A DNA stretch of 64,000 bases from JAIBDK01 sp965261915 (GTDB taxonomy: Bacteria > Pseudomonadota > Gammaproteobacteria > Arenicellales > Poriferihabitantaceae), in contig CBDHDW010000013.1 of assembly GCA_965261915.1 (NCBI GenBank), positions 1,488,001 to 1,552,000 on the forward strand, given 5' to 3'. Numbering within the stretch: the stretch's first letter is position 1; every line of letters begins with the position of its first letter. Below the pieces are notes generated by a model. The model was not told the origin of the DNA, did no database searches, and saw only the letters and a program-made list of their open reading frames with translations. The position numbers and the translations under genes were made by a program. Shown piece after piece: positions 26,732 to 35,235 of the stretch.

Positions 26732-27253
26732 TTAAGGAATTTTTGTAAGTTTTATACCTGATGCAGCAGAGTTGAGTTTTCCGAAAACCCCCGCTAATGA
26801 TCGAAACACCGGCTTACAACGGCATGGTGCATACCGATTACGTCCATTCCTTGCTGTCTTTTAACTGATCGGCGATCAGTTTTTCATTTTTATCCATCGG
26901 CGGCGAAAGTTTGATAGCCCGGGCGAGGAATTCCATTCTTGCACGGTTTTATCAAAGCCCTGGATTCACCCACCTGCTGTTTCTTGATGGTGTAGACCGG
27001 CAAAACAACATTATCGACTATGGGCTACAACCGGGTCTTTGGTGACGCAACAATTGTACTGGCAACACCGCCACCTGAGATTATTGCACTAATCCGTTTT
27101 CGTCTGCCACCGTTCTGGTCCAAAATCGTCGCCACATTCTTTTCAGCAGTCGTTATACTATCATTTTCACTGTTCAAATCATCACCCTCGTATGTTGATG
27201 AAACCCATTTTTTCGCACGCGGACTTGTACCAAACAGCCTGTCGGTTTGAGAA
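26732..27253. other. Decayed region between tRNA-Met and IS66 copy 2
   Basis: No intact gene. On the minus strand 27025-27253 is open and reads RLFGTSPRAKKWVSSTYEG, then EKNVATILDQNGGRRKRISA, and ends at a stop. Further left 26860-26960 reads MEFLARAIKLSPPMDKNEKL and ends KDSKEWT with a stop. Both look like ends of former genes, with the first cut by the IS66 insertion. I cannot name the families. Confidence 0.4.
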
Positions 27254-27261
27254 AATAATTC

Positions 27262-28813
27262 GTAACTGCCCAGGTACCCTAAGGAATAATTCTCTTGGAA
27301 TAATTCTCTTGGAATAATTCTCTTGCCTGAGGAATCCCGATGTGATTCATTAAGATTATGATTTTTTCAAACGCACCCAAAGGTTATGTTTCCGTTGAGG
27401 CTTATGAAGAGCTGAAGCAGAAGAATGCACAAACGATAGCCCTGCTTGTGGCTCGCATTGAAGACCTTGAGCGTCGCCTCAGCTTGAACAGCAGCAACAG
27501 TAGCAAGCCGCCTTCAAGCGACGGCCTAAAGAAGCCCAAGGCTGAACCCAGAACCAAAAGTCTGCGGAGAAAATCCGGTAAAAAGTCAGGCGGGCAGAAA
27601 GGCCACAAGGGAAGCACCCTGTGCCAAACGGCAGATCCCGATCATGTTGAAGATCACTTTCCTTCTGTCTGCGGGCAATGTGGCACACCGCTGTCGCCAT
27701 CAATGGCAGAGGATTACGCCGCACGACAGGTGTTTGACCTGCCCGAGCCACAGCCTCTGGTGACAACGGAACACAGGGCACATGTCTGCCTTTGTGGCCA
27801 CTGTGGAGAAACAACCAAGGCTGCGTTTCCTCTGGAGGTGAAGGCACCCGTGCAGTACGGGCCACGCATTGCCGGAGTGGCAACATATCTCCAATGCGCC
27901 CATTTCCTGCCGGAAGACAGACTGGCGCAAATAATGGCCGATTTGTTCAATGCCCCTTTGGTTCCTGCCACTGTGGCCGCCATGAACCGCAAAGCATCAG
28001 AGCGGCTCAAGGGGGTTGCTTCTCACCTGCAGGATGTGATCGCCCAACAGGTCCACGTCAAACATCTTGACGAGACGGGTTTCCGGATTACGGGGTGCCT
28101 GCAATGGCTTCACGTTGCCTGTACACCGCTTCTGGCTTTCTACCGGGTCAGCAGCAAACGCGGTAATCTGTTATCCAATCTCACGGGCTGTATCGTGCAT
28201 GATCATTGGCAGCCCTACTTCACGCTGGATGGTGTTACCCATGCGTTGTGCAATGCACACCATTTACGGGAACTGCAAGCGTTGGTCGAAATAGAACAGG
28301 AAGATTGGGCTGGTCAGATGCAAAGGCTACTGCGGCGTGCGCACCATGTCACACAGGCCGCGCGGGATAAGGGCGTGGCGGTTTCAACACCGCTTGTTGC
28401 GCTTATTAATCGGCGATACGACAGGATCATCACCGCAGCATTGGATTTCCATGAGGAATTGCCTCCACTCGTGCCGCCAAAACCCGGAAGACGGGGGCGC
28501 AAGAAGCGACGGACAGGACATAATCTGGCTTTACGATTGCGCGATCACAAGGAAGGCACCCTGCGCTTTCTGACAGATCCCGACGTGCCATTCACAAACA
28601 ACGAAGCTGAACGCGACCTGCGGATGATGAAGTTACGCCAGAAAATATCGGGAGGGTTCAGGTCTGAACAAGGGGCAGAGGATTTTGCCACCCTGCGCAG
28701 CGTCATCACAACGGCGAGAAAACAAGGATGGAACATCATCGAAACACTGATGATGCCTGCCGATCAGATTATCGCAACACTGAAATACGCTTAAAAACAA
28801 CCTGGGCAGTTAC
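27262..28813 (+). mobile_element. IS66-family insertion sequence, copy 2 (complete)
   Basis: Element of 1552 bp with the same GTAACTGCCCAGG ends and its own 8-bp direct repeat AATAATTC (27254-27261 and 28814-28821). It is inverted relative to copy 1, 736 bp away. It has three copies of the 14-bp GGAATAATTCTCTT repeat in front of the gene, one more than copy 1. Confidence 0.95.
27358..28794 (+). CDS. IS66-family transposase TnpC, copy 2
   Basis: Transposase of 478 residues, nearly identical to copy 1. Three residues of the N-terminal coiled coil are missing (LKQKNAQTIALL instead of LKQKNARLEQTIALL). The zinc-ribbon and DDE blocks (VKHLDETGFRI, NNEAERDLRMM) are intact. Confidence 0.94.
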   Translation: MIFSNAPKGYVSVEAYEELKQKNAQTIALLVARIEDLERRLSLNSSNSSKPPSSDGLKKPKAEPRTKSLRRKSGKKSGGQKGHKGSTLCQTADPDHVEDHFPSVCGQCGTPLSPSMAEDYAARQVFDLPEPQPLVTTEHRAHVCLCGHCGETTKAAFPLEVKAPVQYGPRIAGVATYLQCAHFLPEDRLAQIMADLFNAPLVPATVAAMNRKASERLKGVASHLQDVIAQQVHVKHLDETGFRITGCLQWLHVACTPLLAFYRVSSKRGNLLSNLTGCIVHDHWQPYFTLDGVTHALCNAHHLRELQALVEIEQEDWAGQMQRLLRRAHHVTQAARDKGVAVSTPLVALINRRYDRIITAALDFHEELPPLVPPKPGRRGRKKRRTGHNLALRLRDHKEGTLRFLTDPDVPFTNNEAERDLRMMKLRQKISGGFRSEQGAEDFATLRSVITTARKQGWNIIETLMMPADQIIATLKYA

Positions 28814-28912
28814 AATAATTCAAGGTAAAAAATTGCCAGGGGTCAGCCCCCCAATATATCCTTACCGTAGTCCAATTAAAGCCTTCTACTGGTAGGCTTT
28901 CTAACAGTTTCA

Positions 28913-29566
28913 TCATCTGAACTGCCCCATCCAGTCGGCAACTGCTCTCCGATTTTTTGCTATTTCATCGCCGATTACCGGGTTTTCCTGTAGTAAACCC
29001 AGCCAATTTGAGATTGACTCGGGAAGATCGAAATCGATTGAAAGCCGCTCAAAAATATCTTTGCTCATCATAATAGATGCAGGGAATCCACAATCCGACA
29101 GAGAAAGACTTGAACCACTAATGTAGGGAGTAAACTTCGATATGCCGCATAGCGAATCCAGTTGGGCAATAAACTCTGATCTTAATTGCCCTAGCTGTTC
29201 CGTTATCGACTCGTCCTTCTGTAGCTTAACCAGGGGGAAAAGTTTTCGAACTGTAGGCTCGAGTCGGGTATTATGAAATTGTGATATCGCTCGCTGTCTG
29301 GCACGAACTTCAAGATCTGCAGAGCGTAAAGGAGGATCAACAACCAGATCGTCGAGATACTCAACGATAGCTTCAGAATCAAATAATTTGAAACCATTTT
29401 GCTCGATGGCAGGAATTGAGCCTGGAGGCATGTACGATTTCCATTCAGCACTGGCATAACTGCCACCCAACGGTGGGAATTCTTCAAACTCAATGTTTTT
29501 CAATCGAAGAACGATGCGAACCTTGCAGCAATAGCTACTAACCGGAAGCGCATAGAATTTCAGCAA
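28913..29566 (-). CDS. Glutathione S-transferase family protein
   Basis: Soluble protein of about 217 residues with an N-terminal thioredoxin-like GST domain: LKFYALPVSSYCCKVRIVL (Ser/Cys at the glutathione thiol site), PPGSIPAIEQNG (cis-Pro) and LFDSEAIVEYLDD (the glutathione-binding Ser-Glu region, usually ES). The rest is the helical C-terminal domain. I place the start at TTG 29566, because GGGAG lies 8 bp upstream and the GST fold begins there. The upstream in-frame ATG at 29629 would add residues inside the preceding gene. It overlaps or abuts the AhpD-like stop and is last in a four-gene operon, perhaps detoxifying a reactive product. Confidence 0.82.
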   Translation of the reverse strand: MLKFYALPVSSYCCKVRIVLRLKNIEFEEFPPLGGSYASAEWKSYMPPGSIPAIEQNGFKLFDSEAIVEYLDDLVVDPPLRSADLEVRARQRAISQFHNTRLEPTVRKLFPLVKLQKDESITEQLGQLRSEFIAQLDSLCGISKFTPYISGSSLSLSDCGFPASIMMSKDIFERLSIDFDLPESISNWLGLLQENPVIGDEIAKNRRAVADWMGQFR

Positions 29567-29567
29567 A

Positions 29568-30152
29568 CTATTGGCTCCCTTTCTTGTAAAAGCCCACGGT
29601 ATCTCCCTTTGTGGTGACCCCCAATCCATTCAGCAAACGATTCGAATAGCTAAAATAGGCCACCACCTGATTCACTTCCAATACCGCTCCGTCGTCACAC
29701 CCCGCCGCAACCAGTTTATCAAAGTCTGACCGCTCCATCCCGCCCACATTCAATGTTAGTTTTTCGGTGTAGTCGAGTAATGCCTTAAATTTCCCATCAA
29801 ATGCCAGTCCCGGGTTTCGCTGTTCGAATCCGCTCATAACAAGGTCCGACTTAGCGTCATCGTTGATCAAATTTCTTGCATTGGTAAAGTGATGACTGAA
29901 ACTGTATTCGCATTGATTCAAATGACTGGTATATGACGCTACCACCTCGAGAAACCAGAACGGCAATACATTTTCCGGATTGTGCAGTACGCTGCGATAC
30001 AGGGTCACGTGCCCTTTCATGGTATGCGGTCGCAGGCTATGTGCACGCATCACATTATCCACCGTTCCATGCGGTGTTTTAACCAGATCGTACATTTCTT
30101 TCAACTCACCTGTTGCTTCATCAACAGGAATCATCTCTATCCAGGCAGCCAT
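29568..30152 (-). CDS. AhpD/carboxymuconolactone decarboxylase-like protein (peroxidase-related family)
   Basis: Protein of 194 residues of the CMD/AhpD-like fold: TPHGTVDNVMRAHSLRP, WFLEVVASYTSHLNQCEYSF, and GCDDGAVLEVNQVVAYFSY. In peroxidase-active members the motif is Cys-X-X-Cys followed by His. Here it is C81-E-Y-S84-F-S-H87-H88, so the second Cys is Ser. That suggests no AhpD-type disulfide chemistry. It could act as an isomerase, decarboxylase or hydrolase on a small acid. A paralogue with the same substitution lies at 36577. It is third in an operon after the 2OG oxygenase and HD protein, 3 bp from the HD gene. Confidence 0.83.
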   Translation of the reverse strand: MAAWIEMIPVDEATGELKEMYDLVKTPHGTVDNVMRAHSLRPHTMKGHVTLYRSVLHNPENVLPFWFLEVVASYTSHLNQCEYSFSHHFTNARNLINDDAKSDLVMSGFEQRNPGLAFDGKFKALLDYTEKLTLNVGGMERSDFDKLVAAGCDDGAVLEVNQVVAYFSYSNRLLNGLGVTTKGDTVGFYKKGSQ

Positions 30153-30155
30153 TAT

Positions 30156-30839
30156 TTATTCGGGTTCAAAAGTTTTCGGGATTCGGCTAAAGACCTCTTT
30201 AACCAAAGGCATAAATTCTTCAACGGGCGCATTTTCAAAATCGGCATTCATTGCCGCAACATCATACTTAAAAACAAATTCATCCGACCATTCAAAATAC
30301 TCGTGGCTCTTCCAGCGACTGGCATAGTGGTGATCAAGGTCTTCTATTCCCGGGCAATATTTATACTGGAAGTACATATGCCTTCGCAGCATCCAGATAT
30401 GTTTCTGCGGCACATACGGCTTTAATAATTCAGCGGAAAAATCGCCATGACTTTCATTACACACGGTAAAACCTAGATCGTGAAATAGTGCCGCGACAAT
30501 GGTATCGACGCTGCGATTATCGTGCATGGCCAGCGTTGCAGACTGTAAGCAATGTTGAAAATTATTAATCTGATAGCCAAATGACGCGGCATCTTGTTGC
30601 GCCAGCAACATCTCAATGGCCTGTAGCGATTTTTCACGCCGCATATAGAGCTGTCGTTGTTGATCGAGCAAAGCCCAATCATCCCCAGCGAATCTCTCCA
30701 GGCTAAAATCCTCAACGTATGCCCAATCTTGTTGAGCTAGCGGCGACTTCACGCCTTTGTCCCGCTGCCCGGAAACGGTTTTCCCCAGATCGCGCGGCTC
30801 CAACTGCACTATCTCCTCGGTTTTGATGTCTTCAGTCAT
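30156..30839 (-). CDS. HD-domain protein, PhnZ-like putative mixed-valent diiron oxygenase
   Basis: Protein of about 227 residues. The HD-domain ligands can be placed: H96 in INNFQHCLQS, H120-D121 in AALFHDLGF, H131 in ESHGDFSAELL, H154 in LRRHMYFQYK and D193 in FVFKYDVA. The segment FGYQINNFQHCLQSATLA lines up with the PhnZ region that binds substrate and iron. This places it closer to the PhnZ/TmpB C-P-cleaving oxygenases and inositol oxygenase than to nucleotide hydrolases. PhnZ's Tyr/Glu gating pair, as I recall it, seems not conserved. The first 70 residues are an extra segment. The ATG at 30839 overlaps the 2OG oxygenase stop, so the two are translationally coupled. The substrate is unknown. 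Confidence 0.75.
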   Translation of the reverse strand: MTEDIKTEEIVQLEPRDLGKTVSGQRDKGVKSPLAQQDWAYVEDFSLERFAGDDWALLDQQRQLYMRREKSLQAIEMLLAQQDAASFGYQINNFQHCLQSATLAMHDNRSVDTIVAALFHDLGFTVCNESHGDFSAELLKPYVPQKHIWMLRRHMYFQYKYCPGIEDLDHHYASRWKSHEYFEWSDEFVFKYDVAAMNADFENAPVEEFMPLVKEVFSRIPKTFEPE

Positions 30840-31836
30840 CCTGACTATCCGTACGATAACTAAAGGAACGATTAAATCGACCCTGTATATATTCCCCGCA
30901 CAAGACCGTTTCGTATTGCGGCTTTTCACCACTGTTAATCACCGGCTTGATTGGTGTTTCCCAATTCGGGTCAAGCGCTATAGCAATGGAATATCGTTCT
31001 TTGCCAGAATTGTTTACCACGGCATGTTCCGTTGATTTGAATCGGTTGTTGCTCCAACGGGCGAGCAAATCCCCCACATTTACCACCAGTGTGCCTTCGA
31101 TGGGGTGAGCAGTAAGCCAATCCCCTTTACGATCCCTTACCCGAAGACCGCCAGTGCTATCCTGAGCGAGCAAAGTCAGGGTTCCGTAATCTGTGTGAGG
31201 TGATACACCAAACTGATCCACCCCCAGATTTTCTGGTTGGTGCGGATAGTAAATTAAAGAACCTCGGGTGACGGGTTTATCAAAAAACCCCGTAAAGTAG
31301 TCCTGGTCAATCTCCAGACTGACAGCAATTGCTCTGAGTAATTCTTTACCGCATTGATGCGCTGCACACATATATTGATTCAGGATATCTCGCATTTCCG
31401 GCAAAAACGATGGCCATTGATTTGCTGGCAGCATTATATTTCCGTTTCGGAAATCATCACTATTCTCAGCGACATCCAACCCCCAAAGATAACTTTCCTT
31501 TAAATCAGCTCGGGTCTGATCTTCCATTTTCGAAACACCGACCTGCAGCAGCCCACGGTGATAGGAATTGACCTTCACCTGATTTTTGAGATTGTCATCA
31601 CTATTGAAAAATTTTTCGGAAACCGAAAATACCTGGCGCATCAGCTGCCCGTCAATACAATGATTACTGACATAGAAGAATCCCATTGTCTCTGCAGCAG
31701 AGCGAAGTTGCATACCAATTTCTGCATAATTAGGATCGCTGCGAAACAAACTCGAAACATCAATCACAGGGATTGACTCTACATCGATATCTTTGACTGC
31801 GGCGTAGCCTTCGGGAGATGTCTTATCCAGATTCAT
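30832..31836 (-). CDS. 2-oxoglutarate/Fe(II)-dependent oxygenase (isopenicillin N synthase-like family)
   Basis: Cytoplasmic non-haem iron oxygenase of 334 residues. The N-terminal domain has IPVIDVSSL and GFFYVSNHC, and the jelly-roll core carries the iron triad H214-x-D216 (VSPHTDYGTL) and H271 (STEHAVV). R281-x-S283 (KERYSIAIAL) binds 2-oxoglutarate. All catalytic residues are present. It starts a compact operon: HD-domain protein (8-bp overlap), AhpD-like, GST. In known phosphonate pathways a 2OG oxygenase hydroxylates the substrate and an HD oxygenase cleaves it (PhnY/PhnZ, TmpA/TmpB), although those partners are other 2OG subfamilies. A comparable two-step oxidation is inferred here. 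Confidence 0.85.
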   Translation of the reverse strand: MNLDKTSPEGYAAVKDIDVESIPVIDVSSLFRSDPNYAEIGMQLRSAAETMGFFYVSNHCIDGQLMRQVFSVSEKFFNSDDNLKNQVKVNSYHRGLLQVGVSKMEDQTRADLKESYLWGLDVAENSDDFRNGNIMLPANQWPSFLPEMRDILNQYMCAAHQCGKELLRAIAVSLEIDQDYFTGFFDKPVTRGSLIYYPHQPENLGVDQFGVSPHTDYGTLTLLAQDSTGGLRVRDRKGDWLTAHPIEGTLVVNVGDLLARWSNNRFKSTEHAVVNNSGKERYSIAIALDPNWETPIKPVINSGEKPQYETVLCGEYIQGRFNRSFSYRTDSQDD

Positions 31837-31868
31837 TTTCCACGCAGCAAATAATTAACCCTGATTAG

Positions 31869-32074
31869 CCCGGATTATTCGCCGGATTGGTGATTCTGAG
31901 TTAGCAGCGGTAGCGTAACCATCCGATACACTGGACAGAAAACGCCCCACTGCCATGACCGATATTGCCCCCGTTTTCCCCGCATTTCCAGCCGTTTCTG
32001 GTAAAAAAGTCACCGCTGCGTTTGACGGTGGAAAGATCACCTCGGATGCTGGCGTTCTGCTGCTTGCCCAAGCT
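31869..32074 (+). mobile_element. 5' end fragment of a second IS1380-type element (type II)
   Basis: Starts with the terminal repeat CCCGGATTATTCGCCGG, followed by the leader region and the first 40 codons of a transposase (MTDIAPVFPAFPAVSGKK, then TAAFDGGKITSDAGVLLL). That is the N-terminal signature of IS1380-type transposases distinct from the copies at 682, 9424 and 37696. It ends abruptly at 32074, fused to the truncated binding-protein gene. The related deleted element at 43224-43835 has the same ends. Confidence 0.75.
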
Positions 32075-32674
32075 GAGAGAGCATAGGGGTCGGAGAAATT
32101 CACCGTGAGATTACGAGCTGGTGTAATTGACATACCAGAGATGATCACGTCAAACTTGCCAGATACAAGTGCTGGAATAATCCCGTCCCAAGAAGTCGGC
32201 TGGAATTCGATTTCCACGCCCATATCATCTGCCAGCTTACGCGCAACATCAAGCTCAAAGCCGACGAGATTGCCGTTCTTGTCACGCATAGACCACGGCT
32301 TAAATAGCGAAAGTCCAACACGTAGGACACCTTCACGTTTGATTGATTCGATCACACTTTCCGATGACAGTGTCTGGGTCGTGCTTTGCGCTTTTGCTGG
32401 CGCCGTAATCCCCACGGCGATGGCCGCCACCATGGCTAACCGGGTCAATTTTTGTATAAGTTTCATTTGTATCCTCCTTAGTTGATTTCATAGTCGTAAG
32501 TTACGTATCTACTTGACGGTATATTTCCTTTCCAAAATTGAGACTCCGATCGAAAGAGCCAGCGTCACCACCATGTAAGCTACGGCAATGGTGAACCAGA
32601 TTTCAAAGCTCAAGTAGGTGTTAGAAATAATATTTCGCCCGATCGTCGTAAGCTCTACGACCGCGATTACACTG
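32073..32674. repeat. 602-bp repeat, left copy (binding protein start plus permease end)
   Basis: Near-identical to 34842-35443 at an offset of 2769 bp. It spans the 5' part of the binding-protein gene, the spacer, and the last about 55 codons of the permease gene. One visible difference is GCATAGGGG against GTATAGGGG, and another is just before the start codon (GTATCC against GCATCC). Confidence 0.9.
32075..32466 (-). pseudogene. Truncated amino-acid ABC transporter binding protein (duplicate)
   Basis: The first about 130 codons are the same as the complete binding-protein gene at 34402 (signal peptide, GVLRVGLSLFKPWSM, GFELDVARKLADDMG). They then fuse into the IS1380-type fragment read backwards, which extends the open frame to 31855 with non-homologous residues. 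The ligand-binding second lobe is missing, so the product cannot work. The ORF is an accidental chimera. Confidence 0.85.
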
Positions 32675-33348
32675 ACAATGGCCGAAGACTTGATCAGGTG
32701 TACCACCTCACCCGTCATTGGCGGCAGACTAAACCGCACCGACTGTGGCAAGATGATGTAGCCATAAGCCTGCGCTGTAGACATTCCGATAGATTTGGCA
32801 GCTTCTTGCTGACCAACATGCACCGCATTGATACCCGCTCTGATAATTTCGGATATTAATGCGGAGTGAAACACTGCTAACGTCAGAACACTTGCGGTAT
32901 AGCGGTCAAGCCCGAAAATTGGACCGAGTACATAGTAGAATAGATAGAGTAATACCAAAAGCGGAATATTGCGGATCAGCTCCAGATATCCTACGGCAAC
33001 TGCCGTCCCGACAATCAATCCCGACAATCGCAACATGGCAACAAGCAAACCCAATGCTGAAGCAAGCACAAAAGCCGTGACCGAAAGCTTGATCGTTGCG
33101 GCGAGGCCCAAGACAAGTTCGCCCAATTGGAAGCCATCGTCAGTGAAAGAGTATATATATTGCGGAATGCGGTACCACTGCCAATTGTAGCCCATGCTTT
33201 GAGAGCCAACGAAAGAACCATAGGTGATCACACTAATAACGATTAGATAGATGGTAATGGCAACTGGCAACGAATTGAGAATTCGCTTAAAGGTCAGTGG
33301 GCGCGGCAACGTCTGGCTCTTTGGGGAGTGGGTTTCAGGTTCCGTCAT
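32509..33348 (-). CDS. Polar amino acid-type ABC transporter permease
   Basis: Inner-membrane subunit of about 279 residues of the His/Glu/Gln (HisMQ) permease family. It has an N-terminal helix (VAITIYLIVISVITYGSFV), then the core ATIKLSVTAFVLASALGLLV, LELIRNIPLLVLLYLFYYV, and the cytoplasmic EAA loop QEAAKSIGMSTAQAYGYIILP that contacts the ATPase. I start it at ATG 33348 (MTEPETHSPK), overlapping the ATPase stop by 14 bp, rather than at the long upstream frame. Only one permease gene is present, so it may work as a homodimer. Its 3' end is repeated at 35278. Confidence 0.87.
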   Translation of the reverse strand: MTEPETHSPKSQTLPRPLTFKRILNSLPVAITIYLIVISVITYGSFVGSQSMGYNWQWYRIPQYIYSFTDDGFQLGELVLGLAATIKLSVTAFVLASALGLLVAMLRLSGLIVGTAVAVGYLELIRNIPLLVLLYLFYYVLGPIFGLDRYTASVLTLAVFHSALISEIIRAGINAVHVGQQEAAKSIGMSTAQAYGYIILPQSVRFSLPPMTGEVVHLIKSSAIVSVIAVVELTTIGRNIISNTYLSFEIWFTIAVAYMVVTLALSIGVSILERKYTVK

Positions 33349-34096
33349 CTCTAGTGTCCAGAATCTGATCAAGGAATATCCGACACCGTTCGCTTGATGG
33401 ATTAGTGAAAAACTGACTCGGCGGTGATACCTCGACGATCCGACCCTCTTCCATAAATACCATAGTATCCGCAACCTTGCGCGCGAAGCCCATTTCATGG
33501 GTGACCACCACCATAGTCATGCCGGTATCGGCCAGCTCAACCATGACATCGAGCACTTCGTTGATCATCTCGGGGTCAAGCGCGGACGTCGGCTCATCAA
33601 ACAGCATCACTCGGGTTTCCATGCAAAGTGAGCGGGCGATAGCTACACGCTGCTGTTGCCCACCAGATAACTGTGTAGGATATTTGTCGGACTGCTCGGG
33701 GATATGGACGCGATCAAGATAGTTTCGCGCAATTTCTTCAGCTTGTTTTCTTGAAACCTTTTTAACCTTCATCGGGCCAATCATCAGATTCTCAAGAACT
33801 GTTAGATGTGGGAACAAATTGAATTGCTGGAACACCATGCCTACCTCCTGGCGTAGTTTCCTAATGTTCTTGGAATCTTCGCTGACCTCAATCTTATCTA
33901 CAATCAAATCTCCCGAATTATGAAATTCGAGTCCATTAAAACAACGAATCAGTGTCGATTTACCAGATCCCGAAGGGCCACAGATCACGACCCTCTCTCC
34001 TTGGGCGACCTGAATATTGACATCCTTGAGCGCGTGAAACGAACCATAGAACTTGTTTAAGTTCGTCGCCTTGATCATGAGTTCTTTATTGGCCAT
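33335..34096 (-). CDS. Polar amino acid-type ABC transporter ATP-binding protein
   Basis: Peripheral ATPase of 253 residues. Walker A is GPSGSGKST, the Q-loop is in GMVFQQFNLFPHLTVLENL, the signature is LSGGQQQRVAIARSL, Walker B is VMLFDEPTSALDPE, and the H-loop is VVTHEMGFARKVAD. The sequence is typical of the glutamine/general amino-acid (GlnQ-like) group. Transcribed with the permease (overlap) downstream of the binding protein. Confidence 0.93.
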   Translation of the reverse strand: MANKELMIKATNLNKFYGSFHALKDVNIQVAQGERVVICGPSGSGKSTLIRCFNGLEFHNSGDLIVDKIEVSEDSKNIRKLRQEVGMVFQQFNLFPHLTVLENLMIGPMKVKKVSRKQAEEIARNYLDRVHIPEQSDKYPTQLSGGQQQRVAIARSLCMETRVMLFDEPTSALDPEMINEVLDVMVELADTGMTMVVVTHEMGFARKVADTMVFMEEGRIVEVSPPSQFFTNPSSERCRIFLDQILDTRDDGT

Positions 34097-34401
34097 GATT
34101 TTCCTACCTTCAATCTTTATGTGTGCCCACCGTAAACCCTAAATAAAACGGTTTACGCGGTTAAAACACCTTTCCCACAAACTATATGCAATCCTACGAA
34201 CCAGGCTGAACACATAATTCGTTACAAAAAGATCTCCGCAAAATGCCTGTAATGCCTGTCGATAATTGAAAGCAGCAACGCACCTCAAAGAAGGCAACAC
34301 GACCTTAGCTATAAGCTCCAAGATTACTTATAACGATCTGGCTATATCAAGTCCCAATCGATCTCTGAAGCCGACGGACTAGCCGGCTTCAGTGCGTTAC
34401 T
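34097..34401. other. Spacer between binding protein and ATPase genes
   Basis: No gene is seen. It holds the inverted repeat CCGTAAACC...GGTTTACGCGG (about 34131-34163), which could form a hairpin, and the hairpin at 34365-34392 next to the binding-protein stop. Confidence 0.4.
34365..34392 (-). terminator. Hairpin downstream of binding-protein gene
   Basis: CTGAAGCCG and CGGCTTCAG form a perfect 9-bp stem with a 10-nt loop, 10 bp beyond the stop codon. There is no T-run after it. A partial terminator or mRNA-stabilising hairpin that lowers expression of the ATPase and permease relative to the binding protein would be typical for such operons. Confidence 0.5.
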
Positions 34402-35235
34402 TTATTCAGCTACTTGAGATTGCCATTCAAGCGAGCGGAACCAATAGTTCTGGCGGTCTTCCAAGAATCCGTTGCGATATTGAGCGGCAATCCAGTTATT
34501 GAAGTAATTCAAGGCATCAGGGTCTCCTTTGCGCAGTGCAAAGGCTTCTCCAGACGGCAGGTACTCATTATCAAACGGTCTATGGAGAACATCTGGGTAC
34601 TTGTTAATTTCTAGAGTTGGTTCTGGCTCGTACGCAAGAGTTGCATGAGCGTTACCATTTAATATTTCTTGATTCGCCGCACCATCTTCATCGAAAAGCA
34701 GCAGTTGAGCTTCAGGGAAAACCGTTTTTATGACAGTAGACGCAGTACCACCGCGTCTGGCAGTAAAGGTGACATTTGCACTGTTGTAATCCGCCTCACT
34801 GAAACCCTCAGTTTTGCTTTTATTGGCAAGGATCACCATGCCTGAGAGAGTATAGGGGTCGGAGAAATTCACCGTGAGATTACGAGCTGGTGTAATTGAC
34901 ATACCAGAGATGATCACGTCAAACTTGCCAGATACAAGTGCTGGAATAATCCCGTCCCAAGAAGTCGGCTGGAATTCGATTTCCACGCCCATATCATCTG
35001 CCAGCTTACGCGCAACATCAAGCTCAAAGCCGACGAGATTGCCGTTCTTGTCACGCATAGACCACGGCTTAAATAGCGAAAGTCCAACACGTAGGACACC
35101 TTCACGTTTGATTGATTCGATCACACTTTCCGATGACAGTGTCTGGGTCGTGCTTTGCGCTTTTGCTGGCGCCGTAATCCCCACGGCGATGGCCGCCACC
35201 ATGGCTAACCGGGTCAATTTTTGTATAAGTTTCAT
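34402..35235 (-). CDS. Amino-acid ABC transporter substrate-binding protein (complete copy)
   Basis: Periplasmic binding protein of 277 residues (SBP_bac_3 family). The signal peptide is MKLIQKLTRLAMVAAIAVGI with a cleavage site after PAKA. Lobe 1 has GVLRVGLSLFKPWSMRDKNG, GFELDVARKLADDMG and GKFDVIISGMSITPARN. Lobe 2 has the DYNSANVTFTARRGGTAS and PEAQLLLFDEDGAANQEIL segments. The ATG at 35235 follows GGAGG with proper spacing. An ATG two codons upstream is absent in the duplicate copy, so it is not the start. The ligand is unknown. The gene is upstream of its ATPase and permease and probably feeds the oxygenase operon. Confidence 0.88.
   Translation of the reverse strand: MKLIQKLTRLAMVAAIAVGITAPAKAQSTTQTLSSESVIESIKREGVLRVGLSLFKPWSMRDKNGNLVGFELDVARKLADDMGVEIEFQPTSWDGIIPALVSGKFDVIISGMSITPARNLTVNFSDPYTLSGMVILANKSKTEGFSEADYNSANVTFTARRGGTASTVIKTVFPEAQLLLFDEDGAANQEILNGNAHATLAYEPEPTLEINKYPDVLHRPFDNEYLPSGEAFALRKGDPDALNYFNNWIAAQYRNGFLEDRQNYWFRSLEWQSQVAE

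Noticed and set aside
27020..27250. 76-codon plus-strand frame between tRNA-Met and IS66 copy 2
   Set aside because: Codon pattern and composition favour the opposite strand, where a gene-end remnant can be read.
24979..28813. IS66-tRNA-IS66 as a composite transposon
   Set aside because: Each IS has its own perfect 8-bp target repeat, which shows two independent insertions and not one unit.
31855..32466. 203-codon open frame on the minus strand as a genuine binding protein
   Set aside because: Only the first about 130 codons are homologous to the complete gene at 34402. The rest is an IS1380-type leader read backwards, so it is a chimera at a breakpoint.
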